Assembly: GCF_026278345.1 (NCBI RefSeq)
Contig: NZ_CP111085.1
Location: forward strand, 3,861,501 to 3,925,500
Origin: Tellurirhabdus rosea
GTDB lineage: Bacteria > Bacteroidota > Bacteroidia > Cytophagales > Spirosomataceae
DNA: 64,000 nt
Reading direction: 5' to 3'
In this document: positions 55,592 through 63,980 of the stretch, piece after piece
How positions within the stretch are numbered: position 1 is the stretch's first letter
Layout of the letters: each line of letters begins with the position of its first letter
Position numbers and translations under genes: made by a program
The notes under the pieces: model-generated
What the model was told of the DNA's origin: nothing
Seen by the model: the letters and a program-made list of their open reading frames with translations, nothing else
Database searches by the model: none

Positions 55592-57880
55592 ATGAAAATT
55601 GCTCCTGAAACCCTGACCGGCCTTCGCCTGAGCCGACCCGCCAATACAGCCGCCGGTGTTCCCGCCGTTCTGAATTCCGTGCGGCACGTTCTGGCGGCTA
55701 CGGAACTCGCGCGCGGCTGGAAAGCCCTGATGGCCCTGAATCAGAAAGATGGGTACGACTGCCCGTCCTGCGCCTGGCCGGACCCCGACAGCCACCGGTC
55801 GGCGCTGGGCGAATACTGTGAAAACGGGGCGAAGGCCGTCGCCGATGAAGTGATGACGCGCCATTCGGCCTCGCCGGTCCTGTTTCAGCGGTATTCGGTG
55901 CTGAATTTGCTCGAAAAATCAGACTTTTGGCTCGGCCAACAGGGGCGTCTGACGCAGCCGATGGTGATTCGTCCCGGCGCGACACACTACGAGCCCATCA
56001 GCTGGGAAGCGGCTTTTGACCTGATTGCCGACGAACTGAACAACCTGACTTCGCCCGACGAAGCCGTCTTTTACACTTCCGGCCGGACCAGCAACGAGGC
56101 GGCTTTTCTGTACCAGCTGTTTGTGCGGATGTTCGGAACCAACAACCTGCCGGACTGTTCGAACATGTGCCACGAATCGACCGGAGTGGCCCTCGCGGAA
56201 ACCATCGGGCTGGGCAAGGCGTCGATTACGTACGACGATTTCGAGCAGGCCGAGGTCATCATGATTATGGGGCAGAACCCCGGCACCAACGCGCCCCGCA
56301 TGCTCACGCCGCTCGAAGCCGCCAAACGGGCCGGAGCAACCATCATCGCCGTGAATCCGCTGTTCGAAACGGGCCTGAAAGCGTTTCAGCACCCGCAGAG
56401 CCCCCGCGACCTGCTGCTGGGCGGACAGAAACTGACGGACATTTACGTCAAAATCCGGATCAATGCCGATCTGGCTTTCCTGAAAGCCGTGGGAAAGCTG
56501 CTTTGGGAAGAAGAGAAAAAAGCGCCCGGAACGGTGTTCGACCCCGGTTTCATCGACGCCCAAACCGCCGGTTTCGAGAAGTACCGCGAAACACTGGAGG
56601 CCGCCGACGTGGCAGAACTGGCCGAACAGTGCGGGCTGACCGTAGCCCAGATACAGGAGGTGGCCGACACGCTGAAGCACAAAAAGCGCCTCATCATTTG
56701 CTGGGCCATGGGCCTGACGCAGCACCGGAACGCCGTAGCGACCATCCGGGAGGTGATCAATCTGCTGCTGGCAAAGGGCAGCATCGGCATTCCGGGTGGC
56801 GGCGCGGCCCCCATCCGGGGGCACAGCAACGTGCAGGGCGACCGCACGATGGGCATCTGGGAGCGACCAAAGCCTGAATTTCTGGACAAAATGAAAGAGG
56901 TTTTCGGCTTCGAGCCGCCGCGCCGCCACGGTTATAGCACGGTAGAGGCCGTGGAGGCCATGCACGCGGGGCGGGCGAAAGTCTTCTTCGGCATGGGCGG
57001 CAACTTTCTGATGGCCGTTTCCGATACCAACTACGCCGCTGAAGCCATGCAACGCTGTTCGCTGACGGTGCAGGTATCCACCAAACTGAACCGCTCTCAC
57101 CTGATTCACGGCCGAACGGCGCTGATTCTGCCCTGTCTGGGCCGGTCGGAACGGGACGTGCAGGCGACGGGCGAGCAGTTTGTCACGACCGAGGGAACAA
57201 CGGGCGTCGTGCAGATGTCCAGAGGCGTGCTGGAGCCGGTTTCACCGCATCTGAAAAGCGAAGTGGCGATTGTGGCCGAACTGGCCAAACGCTGTACTCC
57301 CGGGCTGAAGTCCGGGAATACGTGGGAGGCGCTTGTCGCTAATTACGACCGCATCCGCGACCTGATCGAGCGGGTCATTCCCGGGTTCGAGCGGTACAAC
57401 GAGCGGGTCCGGCAGCCGGGCGGGTTCTACCTGCCCAACGGACCCCGGGAGCGCCGGTTTACGACGCCGGACGGCAAAGCGCATTTCACCGTAAATCTTC
57501 CGGAAGTCATTTCGCTCAAAAACAACGAGTTGTTATTGATGACCATCCGCAGCCACGACCAGTTCAACACGACGGTTTACGGGCTTGATGATCGTTACCG
57601 GGGCATTCACAACGAGCGGCGGGTGGTATTGATGAACGCCACCGACATTGACCGGCTGGGACTTGAGGCGCAGCAGGTGGTCAATCTTCATAGCCATTAC
57701 AACGGCATCCGGCGCACGGCCGAGCGGTTTGTCATTGTGCCCTACGACATTCCGCCGGGCAACGCAGCGGCGTATTTCCCCGAAACCAACGTGCTGATAC
57801 CCATTGACAGCGTCGCCGAAAAAAGCCTGACGCCAACGTCGAAGTCCATCGTCATTACAATAGAATCGTGTAAAGTATAA
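55592..57880 (+). CDS. Molybdopterin oxidoreductase, FdhF/YdeP (FdhA-like) family
   Basis: The 762-residue cytoplasmic protein fits the 'oxidoreductase alpha (molybdopterin) subunit' family. Its N-terminus carries DCPSCAWPD and EYCENGAK, cysteines that could bind iron-sulfur. The molybdopterin region includes FYTSGRTSNEAAFLYQLF, NMCHESTGVAL, MGQNPGTNAPRML, and the C-terminal domain binding the second pterin (TIRSHDQFNTTVYGLDDRYRG). It probably oxidises formate or a related compound using Mo-bis-MGD. fdhD immediately upstream matches this need. The ATG at 55592 is chosen. Confidence 0.9.
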   Translation: MKIAPETLTGLRLSRPANTAAGVPAVLNSVRHVLAATELARGWKALMALNQKDGYDCPSCAWPDPDSHRSALGEYCENGAKAVADEVMTRHSASPVLFQRYSVLNLLEKSDFWLGQQGRLTQPMVIRPGATHYEPISWEAAFDLIADELNNLTSPDEAVFYTSGRTSNEAAFLYQLFVRMFGTNNLPDCSNMCHESTGVALAETIGLGKASITYDDFEQAEVIMIMGQNPGTNAPRMLTPLEAAKRAGATIIAVNPLFETGLKAFQHPQSPRDLLLGGQKLTDIYVKIRINADLAFLKAVGKLLWEEEKKAPGTVFDPGFIDAQTAGFEKYRETLEAADVAELAEQCGLTVAQIQEVADTLKHKKRLIICWAMGLTQHRNAVATIREVINLLLAKGSIGIPGGGAAPIRGHSNVQGDRTMGIWERPKPEFLDKMKEVFGFEPPRRHGYSTVEAVEAMHAGRAKVFFGMGGNFLMAVSDTNYAAEAMQRCSLTVQVSTKLNRSHLIHGRTALILPCLGRSERDVQATGEQFVTTEGTTGVVQMSRGVLEPVSPHLKSEVAIVAELAKRCTPGLKSGNTWEALVANYDRIRDLIERVIPGFERYNERVRQPGGFYLPNGPRERRFTTPDGKAHFTVNLPEVISLKNNELLLMTIRSHDQFNTTVYGLDDRYRGIHNERRVVLMNATDIDRLGLEAQQVVNLHSHYNGIRRTAERFVIVPYDIPPGNAAAYFPETNVLIPIDSVAEKSLTPTSKSIVITIESCKV

Positions 57881-58022
57881 GGTTGAACGTTTAACGTGCA
57901 GCTTCGCCTCCACAAACGTTCCTTGGAAAAGCCACCTTAAACATTCAACCTTCAACTTCGTCTCTACAAACGCTCCCTAGAAAAGCCACGTTAACGTTCA
58001 ACCTTGAACATTCAACCTTCAA
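57881..58022. repeat. Direct repeat plus inverted words, TTCAACCTT type
   Basis: Two related units of about 54 bp start CTTCGYCTCYACAAACG at 57902 and 57956 and share AAAAGCCACSTTAA and CATTCAACCTTCAAC. In addition GGTTGAACGTTTAACGT (57881-57897) faces ACGTTAACGTTCAACC (57988-58003). The element follows the oxidoreductase stop and precedes the SDR gene. It combines a tandem duplication with an inverted repeat. Confidence 0.7.
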
Positions 58023-58033
58023 CATTAAAATTC

Positions 58034-58717
58034 ATGCCAACCATTCTTCTCACCGGCGGCAACGGCGGCCTCGGCCGTACGGTCACGCAGACCCTTATCC
58101 GGAACGGACACACCCTTTTTGCCACCCACGAAGCCGGACATGCCCTTCCTCAGGCCGCCAACCTGACACCCATCGAAGCGGATCTGCGCGACGAAGCCGC
58201 CTGCCAGCGCGCGGTGGCACAGTCCGTCGCCGCCGGAGGAACGCTCGATGCGGCCGTTCTGCTGGCGGGCGGTTTTGCGATGGGGTCGCTGGCGGAGACC
58301 GATTACGCGGCCGTCGAAAAAATGTTCCAGATCAATTTCCAGACGGCTTACAACCTCGTCCGGCCGGTGGTGGCGCAGATGGAAAAACAGCCGGAAGGCG
58401 GGCGGATCGTGCTTATCGGCGCGCGGCCGGCCCTGGCCCCCGAAGCCGGACAGCACATGGTCGCCTACGCGCTTTCGAAGTCGCTGGTGATGCATCTTTC
58501 CGAACTCATCAACGCGGCGGGCAAGGCGAAGAATATCGTCTCAACGGTGATTCTGCCCAGTACCATCGACACGCCCGCCAACCGCGAGGCCATGCCCGAT
58601 GCGAATCCCGAAAGCTGGGTCAGCCCCGCCGATCTGGCCGAGCTGATTCAGTTTGTGACCTTCGGGCCGGGCCGGATGCTGCGGGAGCCGGTGTTGAAAG
58701 CGTACAACCGCGCCTGA
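58034..58717 (+). CDS. Short-chain dehydrogenase/reductase
   Basis: The 227-residue protein has the Rossmann signature ILLTGGNGGLGRTV, LDAAVLLAGGFAMG (NAG-like) and the active-site YALSK pair. VIGARPALAP-like and PSTIDTPANREAMP segments are typical classical SDR parts. The cofactor preference is unclear. The substrate is unknown. The ATG at 58034 is preferred since the frame upstream is repeat DNA. Confidence 0.83.
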   Translation: MPTILLTGGNGGLGRTVTQTLIRNGHTLFATHEAGHALPQAANLTPIEADLRDEAACQRAVAQSVAAGGTLDAAVLLAGGFAMGSLAETDYAAVEKMFQINFQTAYNLVRPVVAQMEKQPEGGRIVLIGARPALAPEAGQHMVAYALSKSLVMHLSELINAAGKAKNIVSTVILPSTIDTPANREAMPDANPESWVSPADLAELIQFVTFGPGRMLREPVLKAYNRA

Positions 58718-58778
58718 GCCTTGACCGGATACTAAACGACCCTTCTGTTTGTTGGGTAATTCGGTATATCTTGCCGCT

Positions 58779-60137
58779 ATGAAACCTGCCAATTTTCTGA
58801 AGTTTTGCCTTCTGTGGCTGTTAATGACCTCTTTTTCGACTTTCGCGCAAGGTGTCCAATTTGAGGCCGGACCCTGGTCCGATGTTCTGAAAAAGGCGGC
58901 CCGCGAGAAGAAACTGGTGCTGCTCCACATCGACAGCAAAGACTGTTCGCAGTGCGTGGAGGTGGCTACCGTCGGGTTTCGCTCGCCGGTATTGCGGGAG
59001 AAGTACAATCTCAATTTTGTGAGTTACCGGATCAATCCCGCTACGCCGGAAGGCGCCGAAGTGGCGGGGCGCTACAGCATTGCGAACGGTCCCGTTTCCC
59101 TGTATCTGGCCGCCGACGGCAGTCTGCTCCACCGCTTCAACGCCTCCACGACCAATGCCATTCAACTCTCGGAGCAGGCCGAAATAGCGCTGAGCCGCCG
59201 AAACCAGCCGTCGCTGGTGCAGATGGAACGGGAATACACCGCCGGAAACCGGAAACCGCAGTTTCTGCGGACGTATCTCGAACGGCGACAGTCGGTTGAG
59301 CTGGACACCGAAGAGGTGCTGGACGTGTATGTCAAAAGCCTGCCCGCCGATTCGCTCCGGTCGGCACCAACGCTGCTGTTTATTTTGGAACGGGCTCCGG
59401 TACTGGGTAGCCGCGCCGATAGCCTCGTCCGCCGCGACTGGCGCCGGCTGGACAGCCTGTACCGCTTTGGACTCCGGGGGCGGGCGGCTCAAATCAATAC
59501 GGGCATCATCAATAAAAGCCGTGCGAAAGCCGTGCGGACAAGAGATGCGCGGCTGGCTTTCCAGACGGCCAATTTTGCCCGAAGCACCCATACCCGCGAT
59601 GAGCGGCGCGGACAGTACGTTTTTGAGTGGAACATGCTCCATTTTTTCCGGGAATCGGGCGATACGGCCCGCTACATCCGGGCGGCCATTCCGTTCTACG
59701 AACTCAACTTCATGAGTGTCAAGGTGGACTCCATTGCCCGTCTGGACGAACAGGACCGGCAGAATTTTCTGCGTTCCCTGAGTCAGTCGCCCGGATCACG
59801 AAGCGCCGGTTACGCGCCCAATCCCCACGGCACCCGCCTGAGTCAGTCGCTGAACGGAGCCGCCTGGTCGTTCTGGGAAATGGCTACGGAACCGGACGCC
59901 CTCGAACGGGCGCTGGTGTGGTCCAAACGGTCGATGGAGTTTCTGAGCCATCCCAACCCGAGCCTGATGGACACCTACGCCCGGCTGCTGTATAAGCTGG
60001 GTCGCCGCCCGGAAGCCATCGAGTGGCAGACCCGGGCCGTTGAGATCAACAGGCAGCAGGGCATGCCGAGCGAAACCTTCAGCAAAGCGCTGGCGGCCAT
60101 GAAAGCCGGAACACTGAAGCCCGGCCAGAAAAACTGA
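58779..60137 (+). CDS. Secreted thioredoxin-fold protein with C-terminal helical domain
   Basis: The 452-residue protein has a signal peptide (FCLLWLLMTSFSTFAQ), then a thioredoxin-like region with KDCSQCVEV (CxxC near residues 53-56) and GPVSLYLAADGSLL as the cis-Pro strand area. Residues 150-450 are helical, without TPR consensus but with pairs of short helices. It may be a periplasmic disulfide reductase or a thiol-sensing protein, as in Bacteroidota 'thioredoxin family' proteins. TATCTTGC just upstream is a weak promoter match. moaA follows. Confidence 0.7.
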   Translation: MKPANFLKFCLLWLLMTSFSTFAQGVQFEAGPWSDVLKKAAREKKLVLLHIDSKDCSQCVEVATVGFRSPVLREKYNLNFVSYRINPATPEGAEVAGRYSIANGPVSLYLAADGSLLHRFNASTTNAIQLSEQAEIALSRRNQPSLVQMEREYTAGNRKPQFLRTYLERRQSVELDTEEVLDVYVKSLPADSLRSAPTLLFILERAPVLGSRADSLVRRDWRRLDSLYRFGLRGRAAQINTGIINKSRAKAVRTRDARLAFQTANFARSTHTRDERRGQYVFEWNMLHFFRESGDTARYIRAAIPFYELNFMSVKVDSIARLDEQDRQNFLRSLSQSPGSRSAGYAPNPHGTRLSQSLNGAAWSFWEMATEPDALERALVWSKRSMEFLSHPNPSLMDTYARLLYKLGRRPEAIEWQTRAVEINRQQGMPSETFSKALAAMKAGTLKPGQKN

Positions 60138-60184
60138 GGCCCGGGGCCGCTGGATTGGTTATCAACAAAGTGCCGTTTAATTCG

Positions 60185-60192
60185 TATTTTCG
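60185..60192 (+). promoter_or_regulatory. Possible promoter -7 element (TATTTTCG) of moaA
   Basis: TATTTTCG matches TAnnTTTG with one mismatch, 17 bases before the ATG at 60209. TTTA about 7 bases further upstream is not at the right distance for a -33 element, so support is weak. Confidence 0.35.
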
Positions 60193-60208
60193 CAAAAATG
60201 CCCGGCGC

Positions 60209-61189
60209 ATGATTTTCGATAACCACAATCGTCCCATCACCTACCTCCGGCTTGCCGTGACGGACCGCTGTAACCTGCGGTGCTTTTACTGCATGCCCGA
60301 AGAAGGCATCAAGTACCTGCCCAAACACCAGCTGCTGACCTACGAAGAGATGCTACGGCTGGTGCGGGTGCTGGCGCGGCTGGGCGTATCGAAGGTCCGG
60401 ATTACGGGTGGCGAGCCGTTTGTCCGCAACGGCCTGATGGAATTTCTGGAACAAATGGCGGCGATCGAAGGGCTTCGCGACTGGCACATCACGACCAACG
60501 GCGTCCTGACGGCCCCGCACGTGCCCGACCTCGTACGGCTGGGCGTCGGCTCGGTCAACCTCAGCATCGACACGCTGGACCGCGAACGGTTCCGGCTCAT
60601 CACCCGCCGCGACGAGCTGCCCGCCGTGCAGGGCACGCTGGATGCACTGCTGGAACAGCAGGTGCCGGTCAAGCTGAACGCGGTCGTGATGGAAGGAAAG
60701 AATACCGAGGACATCCCGGCGCTGGCCGAACTGACGCGGCACCACCCGGTCGAGGTGCGGTTCATCGAGGAAATGCCGTTCAACGGCGAAGGGAGCCACT
60801 ACCCGGTGCTGACCTGGACTTACCAGCGCATTCTGGACGAACTTCAAAGGCTGTACCCGAATCTGCAGAAACTGCCGGACCCCGCCCATTCAACTTCCTA
60901 TCTGTACCAGATACCGGGCTATCAGGGCAACATCGGCATCATTGCCGCGTTCAGCCGGACGTTCTGCGGCAGTTGCAACCGCATTCGGATGACCGCCCAG
61001 GGAACCCTCAAAACCTGCCTGTACGACAGCGGCGTGCTGGATGTGCGGGCCCTGCTGCGGAGCGGCGCCACCGACGACGAGCTGACGGCCGCTTTCCTGA
61101 AAACCTTTGCGCACCGGCCCAAAAACGGCTTTGAAGCCGAACAGCAGCGGGCCCCGGTGTCGGAATCCATGTCCACCATCGGCGGGTAG
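60209..61189 (+). CDS. moaA: GTP 3',8-cyclase, molybdenum cofactor biosynthesis
   Basis: The 326-residue protein has the N-terminal radical SAM cluster site TDRCNLRCFYCMP (C21, C25, C28) and the C-terminal cluster FCGSCNRIRMTAQGTLKTC; GGEP, NLSIDTL and the terminal GG match the family. It converts GTP to 3',8-cH2GTP, the first step of pterin synthesis. moaD/moaE and the molybdopterin-dependent oxidoreductase in the window use its product. The preferred ATG at 60209 begins MIFDNHNRPI. Confidence 0.95.
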   Translation: MIFDNHNRPITYLRLAVTDRCNLRCFYCMPEEGIKYLPKHQLLTYEEMLRLVRVLARLGVSKVRITGGEPFVRNGLMEFLEQMAAIEGLRDWHITTNGVLTAPHVPDLVRLGVGSVNLSIDTLDRERFRLITRRDELPAVQGTLDALLEQQVPVKLNAVVMEGKNTEDIPALAELTRHHPVEVRFIEEMPFNGEGSHYPVLTWTYQRILDELQRLYPNLQKLPDPAHSTSYLYQIPGYQGNIGIIAAFSRTFCGSCNRIRMTAQGTLKTCLYDSGVLDVRALLRSGATDDELTAAFLKTFAHRPKNGFEAEQQRAPVSESMSTIGG

Positions 61190-61281
61190 CGAGCGGATGG
61201 GTGGTTGGCGAAAGCCGCCCCCGAATTGTTTATCCCGCTCTTATTGGTAAAATTGGCCCGGAAAGTTAACTCGGGTTTTCA

Positions 61282-61767
61282 ATGGACCAACTTCTGCTTC
61301 TTTTGGGCATTGCCGGACTGCTGATCGGTCTGGCGGGTGCCGTTCTGCCGCTTCCCGGCCCGCCGCTGAGCTATGCCGGGCTGCTCTGCCTGCATTTTTC
61401 CAATTATGCCGAATTCAGTACGGCGACGCTGGTCAGCCTCGGACTGGCGACGGCCGTCATTGCGGTGGCCGATTATTACGTCCCGATCTGGGGCACGAAG
61501 AAATTCGGCGGCACGGCGGCCGGGCAATGGGGGTCGATGATTGGGTTGTGCGTCGGGTTCTTCGTCATTCCGGGCATCGGCATTTTCCTCGGCGCTTTTC
61601 TGGGCGCTTTCATCGGCGAACTGATTGCCGGAGCGCCGTCGGGGCAGGCCATGCGGGCGGCTTTCGGGTCGTTTGTCGGTTTTCTGGCCGGAATCGTCAT
61701 GAAAGTGATTCTCTGCCTGGTCATGATTGTGGTGGCCGGGGTGGAGCTTTGGGACTATTTCTACTAA
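61282..61767 (+). CDS. DUF456 family membrane protein
   Basis: The 161-residue protein has four membrane helices with glycine-rich segments (LLLLGIAGLLIGLAGAVLPLPGPPLSYAGLL, LGLATAVIAVADYYVPIWGTKKFGG, IGLCVGFFVIPGIGIFLGAFLGAFIGELI, GFLAGIVMKVILCLVMIVVAGVE). The PGPP and GxxxG arrangement matches DUF456, found in many bacteria without known role. Its stop overlaps the convergent TIR gene's stop (CTAA). Confidence 0.82.
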   Translation: MDQLLLLLGIAGLLIGLAGAVLPLPGPPLSYAGLLCLHFSNYAEFSTATLVSLGLATAVIAVADYYVPIWGTKKFGGTAAGQWGSMIGLCVGFFVIPGIGIFLGAFLGAFIGELIAGAPSGQAMRAAFGSFVGFLAGIVMKVILCLVMIVVAGVELWDYFY

Positions 61768-63131
61768 GACCAGTTGTTCAGCCCCGCGCTCGTGGCGGCA
61801 TTCAGTTCATTCTGTAGCTGCAGGATGCGGACCCGTTCGAGCTGGCTGCGCTGCCGGGCCAGTTGCTGAAGGGCATCCGCATTTCCGGCCGCATCGGCGC
61901 CGCTGATCACAGCATCCGCCACACGATCCGATTTGCTGAGCCGTTCGGCGCCGACCACCGCAAAAATCAGCAGGCCGACCTGCTGGATGCGCTTCCAGTC
62001 AGCATTCCAGGCGGTCAGGTCCCGGATGCCCTTCTGATAAAGCCCGTAAGCTACCCGGTGCACGACCCAGACGACGCTAGTATAACTGAGAATGCCCCAG
62101 CGGTCGCGGCCCGGGGGAGGCGTATGCTGGCTGATGTGCGTACAGACGGCCTCCACGGCGCTGGCGAGCCGGGGATCACTGCCCGGACGGGCCGCTGCGT
62201 CGGATAATTCATGGAGGGTCCGGGCAGACGATTCGTAAAAATAGCGGACGCTGTTGTACAGGGGCCGAAAAAGCAGTTCCGGCATCATCCGGCCCAGATG
62301 CTCTTTCACCTTATCCCGGGAGCGTTCGAGTTCTTCGGTCAGCTGACTTTCGTACCGGCGAATGACGGACTGGCTGTCCGGCGCGGCGGGTGTCCCCAGC
62401 ATTCGAATGAATTTCTGGATCAGCGGGTGGTCCGCGTAGCGAAACGACCGGGCCTCCTGGAGCAGACGACCGCATAAATTCTCGTTGTACAGGTCTTTTT
62501 CCAGCGTCGGCATCCGTTCGTTGAGGAAGGCAAGGACGGCCCCGCTTTCGTCCTGCACCCCTTCCAGGTCCTGCCGCGTTGTTTTTTCCTTTTCAAGGAT
62601 TTCGTTGATCCAGTACGTTTTTTCTTCTTCGGACAGCGGAGAGCCGCTTTTTTTCCTTTCCCGCACGTAGACACTTACCTCAAACAGCCCCAGAAGCTCG
62701 TTCATGCGGGTGATGGCCTGAGCGCCCGAAAACTGGTCAATAGAGAGGCTCAGGTAGGAGGTCAGCACCATTTCCAGATAATTCAGCCCTTCCTGAAGTT
62801 CTCCGTTGAAGCGGATTTCCTTGATCTGCTGACCATCCGGTCGCCGGGGCATCGGTGTATCGTCGAGCACGACCGGAACGACCACCTTGTTGAGTCGGAA
62901 GGAAGTCTGAAGTTCCGCCTGGACTCCCTCGGAGGCCGCTGCTTCCTTCGACCAGATGAGCACAACCACGTCCGTTTTCGCCAGCGACTGGTCGATGGCG
63001 GCCTGAATGGGCTGTCCGGGCAGGAGCTGGGCGTAGTCCATCCACACCGTAAAGCCGGATTTTCGGAGACGCTCCATGGCCAGGTTCGCCGCGTATTTGT
63101 TCTGCCAGGAATGAGAGATAAAGACGTTCAT
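61764..63131 (-). CDS. TIR-domain protein with helical C-terminal region
   Basis: The 455-residue protein has an N-terminal TIR domain (about residues 1-130): MNVFISHSWQNKYAANLAMERLRKSG, FTVWMDYAQLLPGQPI, AKTDVVVLIWSKEAAASE and GVQAELQTSF, with E73 as the probable catalytic glutamate of NAD-cleaving TIR enzymes. Residues 150-455 are mainly helical with charged segments (for example EEKTYWINEILEKEKTTRQ) and no recognised domain. Such architecture is common in bacterial defence effectors. No partner gene is adjacent. It could instead be a scaffold or regulatory protein. Confidence 0.8.
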   Translation of the reverse strand: MNVFISHSWQNKYAANLAMERLRKSGFTVWMDYAQLLPGQPIQAAIDQSLAKTDVVVLIWSKEAAASEGVQAELQTSFRLNKVVVPVVLDDTPMPRRPDGQQIKEIRFNGELQEGLNYLEMVLTSYLSLSIDQFSGAQAITRMNELLGLFEVSVYVRERKKSGSPLSEEEKTYWINEILEKEKTTRQDLEGVQDESGAVLAFLNERMPTLEKDLYNENLCGRLLQEARSFRYADHPLIQKFIRMLGTPAAPDSQSVIRRYESQLTEELERSRDKVKEHLGRMMPELLFRPLYNSVRYFYESSARTLHELSDAAARPGSDPRLASAVEAVCTHISQHTPPPGRDRWGILSYTSVVWVVHRVAYGLYQKGIRDLTAWNADWKRIQQVGLLIFAVVGAERLSKSDRVADAVISGADAAGNADALQQLARQRSQLERVRILQLQNELNAATSAGLNNWS

Positions 63132-63376
63132 AGCGGGAGCCGGTTAACAAGCTGGAAAGAAAGGTATGTATTTGATTTTGAGATGACAACTATTTTTTGC
63201 CCGCCGGGCAGAAGACAAAATTCGACCGCCGCCGGTTGGTAGTCAATCCCCGGAAAGGGGGAGTCGCCGCCCGCCGAAAACGGCCCTGGGCGGCGTTGGT
63301 TTAGTCGTAAAAGGTCGTAGGGGAAGAAACAGAATCTTGGCTTTGGCGGGCGCGCTTGACCGGGAAGGAAGAGGAC

Positions 63377-63403
63377 AAAAAAAGCCCCGTCGGCTGACGG
63401 GGC
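63377..63403 (-). terminator. Intrinsic terminator of the PfpI-like gene
   Basis: GCCCCGTC (63384-63391) and GACGGGGC (63396-63403) form an 8-bp stem with a 4-base loop; the minus strand then reads seven T (63377-63383). It is eight bases past the PfpI stop codon. Confidence 0.9.
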
Positions 63404-63410
63404 TTGTCGA

Positions 63411-63980
63411 TCAGGCATGTTGCCGGTCGTGAATGCCTTCCCTAAGTTCCTCCAGCATCTTGCGGTTGAAAGCCGGAATATCGTCGGGGTTTCGGCTGGT
63501 AGTCAGGCCCTGGTCGGTTACGACTTCCTGATCCACCCAGTTGGCCCCGGCGTTGCGGAGGTCGGTCTGGATGGACGGGTAGGAGGTAAGCGTTCTGCCC
63601 CGCACTACATCGGCCTCGATCAGCATCATGGGGGCGTGACAAATCGCCGAAACAGGTTTGTGGGCTTCGAAGAAGTGCCGCACAAACTGCACCGCTTTCG
63701 GTTCCATGCGCAGGTGGTCCGGGTTCATGACGCCGCCGGGCAGCAGTAGCCCGTCGTAGTCGTCCGGGTTCGCCTCGTCCAGCGTCCGGTCGACGGGGAA
63801 GGAGTCGCCCCAGTCTTTTTCGTCCCAGCCCTTTATCTCGCCGCCTTTGGGCGCAATCAGATGCGTTTCGACCCCGGCTTCCTGCAAAGCCTTGCGGGGC
63901 TCGGTCATTTCGACCTGTTCAAAGCCATCCGTGAGCAGAATGGCCACCTTTTTTCCCGCCAGTTTCTGTCGATTTTCCAT
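63411..63980 (-). CDS. PfpI/DJ-1 family protein (type 1 glutamine amidotransferase-like)
   Basis: The 189-residue protein has KKVAILLTDGFEQVEMTEP, with the conserved glutamate, and the nucleophile-elbow cysteine in VSAICHAPMMLIEAD. LLLPGGVMNPDHLR is the typical strand. Such proteins act as proteases, glyoxalases or deglycases; the activity here is unknown. Length and motifs match the YhbO/PfpI group. A 279-bp gap separates it from the TIR gene and contains only this gene's terminator. Confidence 0.9.
   Translation of the reverse strand: MENRQKLAGKKVAILLTDGFEQVEMTEPRKALQEAGVETHLIAPKGGEIKGWDEKDWGDSFPVDRTLDEANPDDYDGLLLPGGVMNPDHLRMEPKAVQFVRHFFEAHKPVSAICHAPMMLIEADVVRGRTLTSYPSIQTDLRNAGANWVDQEVVTDQGLTTSRNPDDIPAFNRKMLEELREGIHDRQHA

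Noticed and set aside
61764-63131. TIR protein as part of a Thoeris, CBASS or Argonaute system
   Set aside because: Neighbours are DUF456 and PfpI; no partner gene typical of these systems is nearby.
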